Shown: positions 15,952 through 25,179 of the stretch, in pieces
Layout of the letters: each line of letters opens with the position of its first letter
Numbering within the stretch: position 1 is the first letter of the stretch
NCBI GenBank assembly: GCA_963707575.1
Contig: OY970171.1
Span: forward strand, 1,674,001 to 1,738,000
Length of the DNA: 64,000 bases
Source of the DNA: Gaiellasilicea sp963707575
Lineage (GTDB): Bacteria > Actinomycetota > Thermoleophilia > Gaiellales > Gaiellaceae
Direction: 5' to 3'
The notes under the pieces: model-generated
Told to the model about the DNA's origin: nothing
What the model saw: only the letters and a program-made list of their open reading frames with translations
Database searches by the model: none
Translations under genes and position numbers: made by a program

Positions 15952-16398
15952 GTGGAGCGCTCCTCAGCCGTACGCGCCTCGGGCGCTCTCGCCCGCACGC
16001 GCGGCGCCCTCGGGCGCAGGCGCAACTGGCTCCAGCTGGCCCGTTTCTGCGCCGTCGGCGCGAGCGGGTACGTCGTCAACCTGGCCGTCTACACCGCGCT
16101 CGTCGCCGGCGCGGACTTGCACTACCTGCTTGCGGCCGTCTGCTCGTTCCTCGTCGCCGTCACGAACAACTACATCTGGAACCGGGTCTGGACGTTCCGC
16201 GGCGCGCGCGGACATGTTGCCTATCAGGGGATCCGTTTCCTCGTCGTCTCGACGCTGGCGCTCGGCGCCAATCTGCTGATCCTCCACCTGCTCGTGCGGC
16301 TCGGCCTCGACGAGGTGCCGGCGCAGGCGCTGGCGATCGTGCTCGTGACGCCTCTGAACTTCATAGGCAACAAGCTCTGGTCGTTCAGGCTGCCCTAG
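15952..16398 (+). CDS. GtrA family membrane protein
   Basis: 148-residue GtrA-like protein with four transmembrane helices. It begins with the diagnostic LARFCAVGASGYVVNLAVYTAL and has NNYIWNRVWTFR between helices 2 and 3 and LNFIGNKLWSF at the end. GtrA proteins are proposed to flip polyprenyl-phosphate-linked sugars across the membrane for cell-wall or O-antigen glycosylation. Two membrane glycosyltransferase-like genes follow, which fits that role. An upstream in-frame ATG at 15907 is an alternative start. Confidence 0.9.
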   Translation: MERSSAVRASGALARTRGALGRRRNWLQLARFCAVGASGYVVNLAVYTALVAGADLHYLLAAVCSFLVAVTNNYIWNRVWTFRGARGHVAYQGIRFLVVSTLALGANLLILHLLVRLGLDEVPAQALAIVLVTPLNFIGNKLWSFRLP

Positions 16399-18155
16399 CG
16401 ACGGCGCTGGCGGCGCTCGCGCTCGCCGCTCCGACCGGCGCTGCCCCCGCCCCGGCGACGACCACCGCGGCCGTCAGCGAGCCGGTCTACGACGAGGACG
16501 GGCGACTCGTCGAGACCCCGTTCGTCCCGCCCGCCGGAGCGGCCAGGCTCACCGAGCAGCAGGCGATCGACGTGCTCTTCCGGCACGGCAAGGTGCGCGA
16601 CTGGCTCGCCCGGTACCCGCCGGACCCACAGACGGACGCCGACTATCGGCCTGCGACCGACGAGTGGGTGGTGAAGGCGTGGTCGGGCAAGGCGGGCCAG
16701 ATCGTGCTCGGCAAGGTCGACGACAGCTCGGGCGCAGTCGTGGAGGCGTGGACGGGGCCACAGGTCGCGTGGACGATGGCGCGTGGCGGCGCGGGCGCCT
16801 TCGGCGGTAAGACGATCAACAATCCCTGGGTCTGGCTCACGTTCTGCGCTCTCTTCCTGCTCGGTCTCGCGGACCTGCGCAGGGTGCTCTCGCTGCGCAA
16901 CCTCGACCTCCTTGCGCTGCTCTCCTTCACGGTGTCGCTGCGCTTTTTCAACGAGGGCGAGATCTTCTGGAGCGCGCCGCTCGCGTATCCGCCGCTCCTC
17001 TATCTGCTCGGCCGCTGCGTGTGGATCGCCCGGAGCGACCGTGCTCCGCGCTCCTCCCGCGCCACCTGGCCGGTGTGGCTGCTGGCAGGGGCGGCCGTCT
17101 TTCTCGCCGGCTTCCGCATCGGGCTGAACGTCGAGGCGCCGCGCAGCGTGATCGACGTCGGCTTCGCGGGGGTGATCGGCGGCCAGCGGATCGTGAACGG
17201 GCAGATGCCCTACGGCAACATGCCCGAGCAGGGCGACCTCGAGCCGTGCGGCCCGGCCGACTCGGAAGGCGAGATCCGTGAGCGCATCCAGACCAACGGA
17301 CGCTGCGAGGCCTCGAATGGGCGCGGTGACACCTACGGCCCCGTCTCCTATCTCGCGTACGTCCCCGGCTACCTCGCCTTCGGCTGGAGCGGGAAGTGGG
17401 ACGAGCTCTGGGCGGCGCACGCGACGTCGTTGCTCTTCGACGGGCTCTGCCTCGTCGGGCTCGCGCTCATCGGGCGCCGCTACGGCGGCAACCGGCTCGC
17501 CGCCACGCTCGCGTTCGCGTGGGCCGCCTACCCCTTCACGCTCTATGTCGCCAATTCGAACACGAACGACGCGATCATGCCTGCCTTCCTGATCTGGGGC
17601 TTCTGGCTTGCCTCGTCGCCCTGGGCGCGGGGTGCGTCAGTGGCTCTCGCCGGCTGGACGAAGTTCGCCGCGCTGCTGCTGGCGCCGCTCTGGCTGACCT
17701 ACCCGGAGGCGCGGCGTGCGCCGTCGCGCCGCTTCGTCGCCGGGTTCGCGCTCGCCACCGCAGCGGCGTTCGCGGTCCTGCTGCTCGAGCCGGAGCCGCT
17801 GCACGCGGCGCGTGTGTTCGTCGAGCGCACGTTCGGCTTCCAGCTCGACCGCGAGTCCCCCTTCTCGATCTGGGGGTGGGGCCAGTACCACGCCAGCGGC
17901 GTGCCCGACCTGCACCGCGTCCAGCAGGTGCTCCAGGTCCTGGTCGTGGCCGGGGCTCTGCTCGTCGCCTTCGTGCCCCGGCACCGTTCGCCGCTCCGGC
18001 TGGCGGCGCTGACCGCCGCGCTCCTGATCGGCTTCGAGCTCGTGCTGACGCATTGGTTCTACCTCTACATCCCCTGGTTCTTCCCCTTCGTCGCCTTCGC
18101 GGTGCTGGCGACCGGGACGCGGAGGGACGTTGAGCGCGTCGAGCCGGTTCACTAG
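16377..18155 (+). CDS. Integral membrane glycosyltransferase-like protein
   Basis: Large polytopic protein. An N-terminal extracytoplasmic domain (EQQAIDVLFRHGKVRDWL, then VVEAWTGPQVAWTMARGG) precedes about ten helices typical of GT-C/DUF2029-type polyprenyl-phosphate sugar transferases. MPYGNMPEQ and VANSNTNDAIMPAFLIWGFWLA lie in extracytoplasmic loops. The first canonical start in frame is GTG 16572. Upstream codons down to 16377 are open, GC3-rich and encode a signal-peptide-like VVQAALATALAALALAAP, so I extend to CTG 16377; the start is unresolved. It overlaps the 3' end of the GtrA gene. Confidence 0.7.
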   Translation: MVVQAALATALAALALAAPTGAAPAPATTTAAVSEPVYDEDGRLVETPFVPPAGAARLTEQQAIDVLFRHGKVRDWLARYPPDPQTDADYRPATDEWVVKAWSGKAGQIVLGKVDDSSGAVVEAWTGPQVAWTMARGGAGAFGGKTINNPWVWLTFCALFLLGLADLRRVLSLRNLDLLALLSFTVSLRFFNEGEIFWSAPLAYPPLLYLLGRCVWIARSDRAPRSSRATWPVWLLAGAAVFLAGFRIGLNVEAPRSVIDVGFAGVIGGQRIVNGQMPYGNMPEQGDLEPCGPADSEGEIRERIQTNGRCEASNGRGDTYGPVSYLAYVPGYLAFGWSGKWDELWAAHATSLLFDGLCLVGLALIGRRYGGNRLAATLAFAWAAYPFTLYVANSNTNDAIMPAFLIWGFWLASSPWARGASVALAGWTKFAALLLAPLWLTYPEARRAPSRRFVAGFALATAAAFAVLLLEPEPLHAARVFVERTFGFQLDRESPFSIWGWGQYHASGVPDLHRVQQVLQVLVVAGALLVAFVPRHRSPLRLAALTAALLIGFELVLTHWFYLYIPWFFPFVAFAVLATGTRRDVERVEPVH

Positions 18156-19341
18156 CCTCGCCGCACTCGCGGCCGCCCTCCTCTTCCTGGGGTCGTGGGT
18201 CGTGCTGCACCGAGGTTTCTACGACGACGAGGAGATCGTCGACATCCCGGTCTACGAGACCTACGGCAACGCGATCGAGCGGGGGTCGATCCCGTACCGC
18301 GACTTCCGGCTCGAGTATCCGCCCGGGGCGCTGCCCGTCTTCGCTCTCCCCGCGCTGACAAGCGCGCAGGGGAATCAGGCGGCGTTCCGCGCCTCCTTCG
18401 AGCGGCTGATGGCCGCGTGCGGCGTGGCCGCCGTCCTGCTCGCGGCGCTCGTGCTGGCAGGCCTGCAGGCGACGCGGGTGCGCGTCGTGTCGGCGCTCGC
18501 GGCGGTCGCGCTCCTCCCGCTCCTGCTCGGGAACGTGATCCTGACCCGCTTCGACCTCTGGCCCGCCGCGCTCACGCTCGCCGCGCTGGCGGCGCTCGTC
18601 TGGAGGCGGGACCGGCTCGGCTTCGGCCTGCTCGGCGTGGCGGTGGCGGCGAAGCTCTACCCGGCCGTGCTCGTGCCGCTCGCGCTGGCGTACGTGTGGC
18701 AGCGGCGCGGGCGCAGGGAGGCGCTCGTCTGCCTCGGCATCCTCGCGGGCGTGATCGCAGTCGCCTTCGTGCCCTTTCTCGCGCTCGCGCCCGACGGCAT
18801 GGCGTACAGCTTCGGCCGGCAGCTGGGCAGGCCGCTCCAGATCGAGAGCCTCGGCTCGTCGTTCTTCCTCGCGGCGCACCACCTGTTCGGGCTGGAGATC
18901 GAGATGCGCTCGGGTCACGGCTCGCAGAACCTCGACGGGGTCGGCCCCGCGGTCGCCGGGGTGCTGCTGAGCGTCGCCCAGCTCGCGGTGCTCGTCTGGA
19001 TCTGGCTGCGCCGCCCGGCCACGGCCGAGGCGCTCGTGCGCTGGAGCGCCGCTGCTCTCGTGGCGTTCGTCGCGCTCGGGAAGGTGCTCTCGCCCCAGTT
19101 CCTGATCTGGCTCGTCCCGCTCGTCCCGCTCGTCGCCGGCCGGCGCGGGCTGCTCGCCTCCGCGCTCCTCGCCGTCGCGCTCGTGCTGACGCAGCTCTGG
19201 TTCCCGTACCGCTACTGGGATCTGGCGCTCGAGTTCGACGGGGTCGCGTCGGGGCTCGTGGTCGCGCGCGACCTGGTGCTTCTAGCGGTGCTCGCCGTGC
19301 TCGTCAGGGATAGTCGACGCGCACCGGCTCGATCGCCGTAG
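18130..19341 (+). CDS. GT87/DUF2029-type membrane glycosyltransferase
   Basis: 403-residue polytopic protein of the mannosyltransferase-like DUF2029 family. The first loop carries YDDEEIVDIPVYETYGNAI and IPYRDFRLEYPPGALP, with the acidic residues expected in the GT-C active-site loop. LTRFDLWPAALTLAALAAL and AAKLYPAVLVPLALAY are family signatures. Members transfer sugars from polyprenyl-phosphate donors onto lipid or cell-wall acceptors. The TTG start lies inside the previous gene (26-base overlap). The 3' end overlaps the convergent phosphoesterase gene by 38 bases. Confidence 0.82.
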   Translation: MSASSRFTSLAALAAALLFLGSWVVLHRGFYDDEEIVDIPVYETYGNAIERGSIPYRDFRLEYPPGALPVFALPALTSAQGNQAAFRASFERLMAACGVAAVLLAALVLAGLQATRVRVVSALAAVALLPLLLGNVILTRFDLWPAALTLAALAALVWRRDRLGFGLLGVAVAAKLYPAVLVPLALAYVWQRRGRREALVCLGILAGVIAVAFVPFLALAPDGMAYSFGRQLGRPLQIESLGSSFFLAAHHLFGLEIEMRSGHGSQNLDGVGPAVAGVLLSVAQLAVLVWIWLRRPATAEALVRWSAAALVAFVALGKVLSPQFLIWLVPLVPLVAGRRGLLASALLAVALVLTQLWFPYRYWDLALEFDGVASGLVVARDLVLLAVLAVLVRDSRRAPARSP

Positions 19342-20083
19342 CGCGTCCGGCGGCGTCACACTCCACGAGCACGCCCTCGATGCGGACGCCGCCCTCCGCC
19401 GTCTCGAAGCGCACCGGCATCCCCGTGCGCATCCGTTGGATCGCGAGCTCCGCCTTCACGCCGATCACGGAGTCGTGCGGCCCGGTCATGCCGACGTCCG
19501 TGATCGCCGCCGTGCCGCCCGGCTGGATGCGCGCGTCGGCTGTCTGCACGTGCGTATGGGTGCCGAGCACGGCCGTGACGCGGCCGTCCAGCCACCGTGC
19601 GAGCGCGACCTTCTCGCTCGTCGCCTCCGCGTGGAGGTCGACGACGACGACGTCGGCCTGCTCCCGCGCCTCGTCGACAAGGCCGTCGATGATCTCGAAC
19701 AGTCCGACGGAAGGGCTGAGGTAGAGCGAGCCGAGCACGTTCACCACCGCGACGGCGGTGCCGTCGGCCGCGGGTGCGACCGTGACCCCGCGGCCGGGCG
19801 AGGCGGCAGAGAAGTTCGCCGGACGGATCACGCGCTCGGAGCCCTCGAGGTAGTGGTTGATCTCGCGGCGGCGCCACGTGTGGTTGCCGAGCGTGATCAC
19901 GTCGGCGCCGGCGGCGAGCAGCCGCTCTGCGAGCTTGGGGGTGATCCCGACCCCGTCGGCGGCGTTCTCCCCGTTCAGGATGCAGAAGCCCACGTCCAGC
20001 TCCTCGCGCAGGCCGCCCAGCCGGTCCTCGACGGCGCGTCGCCCCGGCGCGCCCACCACGTCGCCGACGAAGAGGATCTTCAG
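19304..20083 (-). CDS. YmdB-type metallophosphoesterase (CTG start)
   Basis: 259-residue member of the TIGR00282/YmdB family, a calcineurin-like phosphodiesterase that in Bacillus hydrolyses cyclic nucleotides and affects biofilm choice. Metal ligands: FVGDVVGAPGR, ILNGENAADGVG, TLGNHTWR, DLHAEATSEK and GTHTHVQTADARIQPGGTAAITDVGMTG. Members begin M-(R/K)-ILFIGD; here the aligned codon is CTG (20081-20083) in a CTGA overlap with the upstream stop, giving LKILFVGD. No other start is possible nearby, so CTG initiation is well supported. Confidence 0.9.
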   Translation of the reverse strand: MKILFVGDVVGAPGRRAVEDRLGGLREELDVGFCILNGENAADGVGITPKLAERLLAAGADVITLGNHTWRRREINHYLEGSERVIRPANFSAASPGRGVTVAPAADGTAVAVVNVLGSLYLSPSVGLFEIIDGLVDEAREQADVVVVDLHAEATSEKVALARWLDGRVTAVLGTHTHVQTADARIQPGGTAAITDVGMTGPHDSVIGVKAELAIQRMRTGMPVRFETAEGGVRIEGVLVECDAAGRATAIEPVRVDYP

Positions 20084-20880
20084 CGGACCGAGAGCGTGGC
20101 CGCCGGCCGCACTTCCAGCGTCACGTTGTTGCCCGCGTCCTGGGTGTAGCGGGCGAGCGCCTGGCGCTCGAACGGGGCCAGGTCGAGGACGACGCCGACC
20201 TTCGAGCGCGCCTTCGTGACGGGGGAGCCCACGGTGAGCGACGGGTCCGCGCGCAGGTGCGACATCGAGACGACGACGGACGGCTCGCTCTGGGGCCGGA
20301 TGTCGATGCGCGCCCCGTGCACCCGGTTCGCGAGCACGAAGTCCGTGATCCCGACGACGGTGCCGTCGACCGGCGCGTAGACATCGGTGCCGGGGGCGGC
20401 GCCGACGTCGAGCGCGGACGTCCCGGGCCCGCGTGAGCCACTCAGCTGGAACCAGACGAGACGGTTCTGCTCGGTGCCCGCGAGGCGGTGCCAGAGCCGA
20501 GAGAGGAGCCCGGCGTTCCCCTGCCGTCCGGCCGGCTCGAGCGTGCGGGCGCCGTTGGGGGCGCGGTGGTAGCCGATCGCGGTCACCGCGCTCTGGGCGA
20601 CGGGCAGCTGGATCTGCACGGAGCCGGACGTCGCGACGATCTGGGGCTTCGGCTGGCCGCCCGGCAGGACGCCCGACGCGGCCAACGGCTGCGGCGCCGC
20701 GGGCGACGTGGAGCCGAATGCGGTCAGGAGCAGGGTTACGACGACGACCGCCGAACCGAAGATGGCGAGGAGGATCCGGCCCGAGTGCCGCTCCGCGATG
20801 CGCTTCCGAGGTGGACGTCGCCTGCGCGCACGCAGCCGCGCGGCGTCCCGTTGTCGGGCCGAAGCCATGCGCGGCACCAT
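20080..20880 (-). CDS. M23-like (LytM-fold) membrane-anchored protein
   Basis: 266-residue protein. An Arg-rich cytoplasmic N-terminus and one membrane anchor (ILLAIFGSAVVVVTLLLTAFG) are followed by a Pro/Ala-rich stretch and a C-terminal LytM-like beta fold: SALDVGAAPGTDVYAPVDGTVVGI and VVVSMSHLRADPSLTVGSPV. The first zinc His of HxxxD is replaced (Ala before LDV) while the Asp and the later SHL are kept, so peptidase activity is doubtful. ATG 20880 and ATG 20868 are both possible starts. The stop overlaps the next gene's CTG. Confidence 0.7.
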   Translation of the reverse strand: MVPRMASARQRDAARLRARRRRPPRKRIAERHSGRILLAIFGSAVVVVTLLLTAFGSTSPAAPQPLAASGVLPGGQPKPQIVATSGSVQIQLPVAQSAVTAIGYHRAPNGARTLEPAGRQGNAGLLSRLWHRLAGTEQNRLVWFQLSGSRGPGTSALDVGAAPGTDVYAPVDGTVVGITDFVLANRVHGARIDIRPQSEPSVVVSMSHLRADPSLTVGSPVTKARSKVGVVLDLAPFERQALARYTQDAGNNVTLEVRPAATLSVR

Positions 20881-21039
20881 AGCCCAGTCTGCCGAAACCT
20901 GCTCCGGCTGCGGTTCCGGGCGAGCCGGCTCCCGGCGGGCGGGAGGGTCGTCCCGCCACGTCCACGGGCCGAACTCCTCTGCTGCGATGATCGGCGTCGT
21001 GCGGATACTGCTCGCCGACTGTACGGAACCGCCAGGACG

Positions 21040-21612
21040 TTGAGCACCCTCCTCGCCGCCACCGGCGTGTCGCGCAGCTTCGGCGCCCGGCGCGTGCTCG
21101 AGCCCTGCGACGTCGAGCTGCGCGAGGGCGAGCTCGTGGCGCTCGTCGGCCCGAACGGGGCCGGGAAGTCGACGCTGCTCTCCATCCTCGCCGGCGCGCT
21201 CGAGCCGAGCAGCGGCAGCGTCGAGCGGAGCGCGCGGGTCGGGTGGGCGCCGCAACGGCCGGCGCTCTACGGCCGGCTGACGCCGCGGGAGAACCTCGAG
21301 CTCTTCGCACGGCTGGATGGACAGCCCGCGCCGGCGGAGCTCGGGCTTCCCGACACGCCGGCGTCCACGCACTCGGTCGGGATGCGGCAGCGCCTCAACC
21401 TCGCGCTCGCCTTCCTCGGCGAGCCGACCGTGCTGCTCCTCGACGAGCCGACCGCGTCGCTCGACGCCGAGCAGCGTGAGCTCCTGTGGAAGCGGATCGC
21501 AGCGTTGCGAGCCGGAGGCGGAGCCGTCTGCTTCGCGACGCAGAACTCGGAGGAGGTCGAACGGGCGGGGCGGACGATCGAGCTGCGCGAAGGGCGCCTG
21601 GTGCCCGCATGA
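21040..21612 (+). CDS. ABC transporter ATP-binding protein
   Basis: 190-residue ATPase. Walker A GPNGAGKST (about residue 35), Q-loop in WAPQRPALYGRLTPRENL, signature SVGMRQRLNLALAFL (degenerate: SVGM for LSGGQ) and Walker B VLLLDEPTASLD. It is short and resembles CcmA/heme-exporter-type or ABC-2 export ATPases. TTG 21040 is preceded by AGGA. It is coupled to the permease by ATGA. The position just before hemB and hemL is suggestive of heme metabolism but proves nothing. Confidence 0.88.
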   Translation: MSTLLAATGVSRSFGARRVLEPCDVELREGELVALVGPNGAGKSTLLSILAGALEPSSGSVERSARVGWAPQRPALYGRLTPRENLELFARLDGQPAPAELGLPDTPASTHSVGMRQRLNLALAFLGEPTVLLLDEPTASLDAEQRELLWKRIAALRAGGGAVCFATQNSEEVERAGRTIELREGRLVPA

Positions 21613-22937
21613 GGGCCGCCCGGCTGCTGTTGCAGAAGGACCTGCGTGTCCTGCGCCGTTCGCCGCTCCTGCTGGGCGTGCTGCTCGCGTACCCGCTCGT
21701 GATCGCCGCGATGGTGGGCCTGGTCGCCGCGTACGCGAACGCGAAGCCGCGGGTCGCGCTCGTGGACGAGGACGGGCTGCCGGCGCAGATCGAGGTCGGA
21801 GGGAGGACGTTCCACGTCGAGCGGACGATCGACCGCGTCGCCACCGAGGTCACGCTCGTCCGGCTCGAGCGCGAGGAGGCGGAGCGCCAGCTTCGCTCGG
21901 GCCGGATCGTCGCCCTCCTCGCCGTGCCCGACGGCTTCGTGGGCGACCTACGCAGCCTCGCTCGCAGCCCCCGGCTGGAGCTCGAGACGACGAGCGGGGG
22001 GATCTCGATCCGGGTCACGCAGCAGGTGCAGGCGCTCGTGTACCAGCTGAACCGTCAGCTCGAGGATGCCTACGTCGAGGCGAATCTCGAGTACATCGAG
22101 CTGCTGCTCCGCGGTGGGGAGGGCACCTTCCTCGGCCGGGAGTTCGACGTGCTGGGTCTGGAGGGCGCCGGCGAGCTGCTCGACGAGCTCCCGCCCGGCC
22201 CGCGTCTCGACCGGCTGCGCGAGTTCGTGCGGATCGCGGAGGCGGCCCTGGGGGAGACGGACGATGCCCTCCGCGCGACCGCGAATCCGATCGAGCTCGT
22301 GCAGACGAGCGCCGGCGGCCGATCGTGGGCGCTCTCCGCCCAGGCGCAGTCGCACGCGCTGGCGCTGACGATCTCCTTCCTCGCGCTGCTCCTGGCCGCG
22401 GCCGCGCTCGCGTCCGAGCGGGACGAGGGCGCGCTTGCGCGTCTGCGCCGCGGGCTCGCCGGCCCGGGTGAGCTCGTCGCGGCGAAGGTCGCGCTCGCGG
22501 CGCTCGCTGCGATCGCCCTCGGCGTCGCCATCGCGGTCGCCTTCGGAGCGATCATCGAGCTCGGCGACGTCGAAGGGGGTCAGCCGTGGTCACGCCTGCC
22601 CGTGCTGGTGCTCGGTCTCGCGGCCGCGGGCGCCGCGCTCGGCGCGCTCGGTGCCCTGCTCGGAGCGCTCGCGCCGGATGCCCGCACGGCTTCCCTCGTG
22701 GCCGTCCTCGCGGTGCTGCCGATCGTCTTCCTCGGGCTCGTCCCCCGGGAGGTCGCCCCCGCCGCCGCCTACATCAGCGACGCGTTCCCGTTCGCGCATG
22801 CCCTGCGTTTCTTCGCCTCCGCGTTCTTCGACCTCGACCCGTGGCGCACGCTGGCGCGCGAGGGAGCCTGGCTCGTGGGTCTGATGCTGTTGTACGGCTT
22901 CGCGGCGCGCAGCGCTGTCCGCCGCCTCGGCGGCTGA
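21609..22937 (+). CDS. ABC-2 type transporter permease
   Basis: 442 residues. An N-terminal helix (SPLLLGVLLAYPLVIAAMVGLVAAY) is followed by a large extracytoplasmic domain of about 220 residues and then five or six C-terminal helices, starting SHALALTISFLALLLAAAALASERDEG. This is the YhgE/Pip-like ABC-2 layout of exporters. LASERDEGALARLRRGL is the coupling-helix region. It forms an exporter with the preceding ATPase; the cargo is unknown. Confidence 0.85.
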   Translation: MRAARLLLQKDLRVLRRSPLLLGVLLAYPLVIAAMVGLVAAYANAKPRVALVDEDGLPAQIEVGGRTFHVERTIDRVATEVTLVRLEREEAERQLRSGRIVALLAVPDGFVGDLRSLARSPRLELETTSGGISIRVTQQVQALVYQLNRQLEDAYVEANLEYIELLLRGGEGTFLGREFDVLGLEGAGELLDELPPGPRLDRLREFVRIAEAALGETDDALRATANPIELVQTSAGGRSWALSAQAQSHALALTISFLALLLAAAALASERDEGALARLRRGLAGPGELVAAKVALAALAAIALGVAIAVAFGAIIELGDVEGGQPWSRLPVLVLGLAAAGAALGALGALLGALAPDARTASLVAVLAVLPIVFLGLVPREVAPAAAYISDAFPFAHALRFFASAFFDLDPWRTLAREGAWLVGLMLLYGFAARSAVRRLGG

Positions 22938-22939
22938 CG

Positions 22940-22952
22940 TACCCTTCTCGTC
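22940..22952 (+). promoter_or_regulatory. Candidate -10 for leaderless hemB mRNA
   Basis: TACCCT (22940-22945) ends 7 bases before GTG 22953, with no Shine-Dalgarno. Confidence 0.45.
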
Positions 22953-23912
22953 GTGAGCGCGTTCCCCGCCACGAGGCTGCGTAGGCTGCGCCGGACCGAT
23001 GCGCTGCGCTCGCTGGTGCGCGAGACGCGGCTCGATCTCGACGACTTCGTGCAGCCGCTCTTCGTCGGGCCGTCGAGCGTGCCGAACGCCGAGCTGCCTG
23101 GCATGTCGCGCTATTCCGTCGAGGACGTCGTCGCAGAGGCAGGGGAGCTCGCCGCGCTCGGGGTCAAGGCGCTGCTCCTGTTCGGGATCCCGGAGGAGAA
23201 GGACGACGAGGGCTCGGGCGCCTGGGACGACGACGGGATCGTGCAGCAGTCCCTGCGGGCGCTGCGCGCCGAGCAGCCGGAGCTCGTCCTCGTCACCGAT
23301 GTCTGCCTCTGCGAGTACACCTCGCACGGCCACTGCGGCGTGCTGCGCGACGGCCCCCACGGCGTCGAGGTGCAGAACGACGAGACCCTCGACCTGCTCG
23401 CGCGCACCGCGGTCAGCCACGTGGAAGCCGGCGCCGACGCCGTCGCGCCGAGCGACATGATGGACGGGCGTGTCGGCGCGATCCGCGAGGCGCTCCCGGA
23501 GACGCCGATCGTCGCCTATGCGGCCAAGTACGCCTCGGCGTTCTACGGCCCCTTCCGCGACGTGGCCGAGTCGGCGCCGTCCGAGGGTGACCGTCGTGGC
23601 TACCAGATGGATCCGGCGAACGTGCGCGAGGCGCTGCGCGAGTGCGAGCTCGACCTCGCCGAGGGGGCCGACGTGCTGATGGTCAAGCCTGCTCTGCCCT
23701 ACCTCGACGTCCTCCGCGCCGTCCGCGAGCGCTTCGAGTGCCCCGTCGCGGCATACAACGTCTCGGGCGAGTACGCGATGGTGAAGGCGGCCGCCGCGCG
23801 TGGTCACCTCGACGAGCGCTCGGCCGCCCTCGAGTCGCTCACGGCGATCAAGCGCGCCGGGGCCGACCTCGTCTTCTCCTACTGGACGAAGGACCTCGCC
23901 CAATGGATCTAG
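22953..23912 (+). CDS. hemB: Porphobilinogen synthase (delta-aminolevulinate dehydratase)
   Basis: 319-residue HemB, which condenses two 5-aminolevulinate molecules to porphobilinogen in heme synthesis. The metal site TDVCLCEYTSHGHCG has the three-Cys arrangement of zinc-dependent enzymes. Schiff-base lysines lie in AAKYASAFYGPFRD and MVKPALPYLD; VSGEYAMVKAAA is the substrate-carboxylate region. hemL follows four bases downstream. Confidence 0.96.
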   Translation: MSAFPATRLRRLRRTDALRSLVRETRLDLDDFVQPLFVGPSSVPNAELPGMSRYSVEDVVAEAGELAALGVKALLLFGIPEEKDDEGSGAWDDDGIVQQSLRALRAEQPELVLVTDVCLCEYTSHGHCGVLRDGPHGVEVQNDETLDLLARTAVSHVEAGADAVAPSDMMDGRVGAIREALPETPIVAYAAKYASAFYGPFRDVAESAPSEGDRRGYQMDPANVREALRECELDLAEGADVLMVKPALPYLDVLRAVRERFECPVAAYNVSGEYAMVKAAAARGHLDERSAALESLTAIKRAGADLVFSYWTKDLAQWI

Positions 23913-23916
23913 CACG

Positions 23917-25179
23917 ATGGCTCTGAGGCAGCGGTCGGAGCTCTTCCGCCGCGCGGAGCGGCTGATCCCGGGCGGCGTCAACTCGCCGGTGCGGGCCATG
24001 CGCGCGGTGGGGCTCGACGAGCCGGTCTTCATGCGCAGCGGCTCGGGCTCGACGATCGAGGACGTGAACGGCAACCGCTACGTGGACTGGGTGCTGAGCT
24101 GGGGCCCGCTCGTCTTCGGCCATGCCGACCCCGAGACACTCGAGGCGGTCGAGCAGGCCGCCCGGCGCGGCACGACCTTCGGCGCCCCGACGGAGGGTGA
24201 GGTCGAGCTGGCGGCCGAGATCGTCGACGCCGTGCCGTCGGTCGAGCTCGTGCGGCTCGTCTCCTCGGGCACGGAGGCCACGATGAGCGCCATCCGCCTC
24301 GCGCGCGCGTTCACGCGTCGCGACCGGGTGATCAAGTTCGCGGGCTGCTACCACGGCCACGTCGACGCCCTGCTCGCGAGCGCCGGCTCGGGGCTGGCCA
24401 CGCTCGGCATCCCGGCGAGCCCGGGTGTCCCGACCGGCGTCACGGCGGACACGGTCGTGACGGCGTACAACGACCTCGACGCCGTCGCGGCCGCGGTGGA
24501 GCGCTACGGCGAGGGCCTCGCCGCGATCGTGGTCGAGCCCGTCGCCGGGAACATGGGCGTCGTCCCGCCCGCGCCCGGCTTCCTCGAGGCGCTGCGCGCG
24601 CTCTGCGACGCCTCGGGCGCCTTGCTCGTCTTCGACGAGGTGATCACCGGGTTCCGCGTCGCCCGCGGCGGCGCGCAGGAGCGCTACGGCGTCCTCCCCG
24701 ACCTGACCATCCTGGGCAAGATCGTCGGCGGTGGGCTGCCGGCGGCCGCCTTCGGCGGACGCGCAGAGATCATGGAGCGGCTCGCTCCCGCCGGGGACGT
24801 CTACCAGGCGGGAACGCTCTCCGGGAACCCGCTCGCGACGGCCGCGGGCACCTCCGTGCTGCGCCGGCTACGCGACCCCGCCGTGTACGCGCAGCTCGAG
24901 CAGAAGGGCGCCCGGCTCGAGTCGGGGCTCGCACCGTACGGGCGCGTGCAGCGCGTCGGCGCGATGGCGACGCTCTTCCTCGCCGACGGCGAGATCCGCA
25001 ACTTCGCCGACGCCGAGCGCGCCGACACGGAGGCCTACGGTGCGCTCTTCCGCCAACTGCTCGAGCGCGGGATCTACGTCGCCCCGTCGCAGTTCGAGTG
25101 CCTGTTCGTCTCGCTCGCCCATTCGGACGAGGACATCGACCGCACCGTCGAGGCCGTTGACGAGCACCTCGGCGCTTGA
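23917..25179 (+). CDS. hemL: Glutamate-1-semialdehyde 2,1-aminomutase
   Basis: 420-residue PLP enzyme converting glutamate-1-semialdehyde to 5-aminolevulinate, the substrate of HemB encoded just upstream. Signatures: LIPGGVNSPVRA, VSSGTEATMSAIRLAR, KFAGCYHGHVD, FDEVITGFRVA and the PLP lysine in LGKIVGGGLPAAAFGG. This implies the C5 route to heme, although hemA is not in the window. Confidence 0.96.
   Translation: MALRQRSELFRRAERLIPGGVNSPVRAMRAVGLDEPVFMRSGSGSTIEDVNGNRYVDWVLSWGPLVFGHADPETLEAVEQAARRGTTFGAPTEGEVELAAEIVDAVPSVELVRLVSSGTEATMSAIRLARAFTRRDRVIKFAGCYHGHVDALLASAGSGLATLGIPASPGVPTGVTADTVVTAYNDLDAVAAAVERYGEGLAAIVVEPVAGNMGVVPPAPGFLEALRALCDASGALLVFDEVITGFRVARGGAQERYGVLPDLTILGKIVGGGLPAAAFGGRAEIMERLAPAGDVYQAGTLSGNPLATAAGTSVLRRLRDPAVYAQLEQKGARLESGLAPYGRVQRVGAMATLFLADGEIRNFADAERADTEAYGALFRQLLERGIYVAPSQFECLFVSLAHSDEDIDRTVEAVDEHLGA

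Noticed and set aside
24731..25156. N-terminal extension of the hemL-linked hypothetical protein
   Set aside because: Upstream codons are an out-of-frame shadow of hemL; TTG 25157 gives a sensible start.
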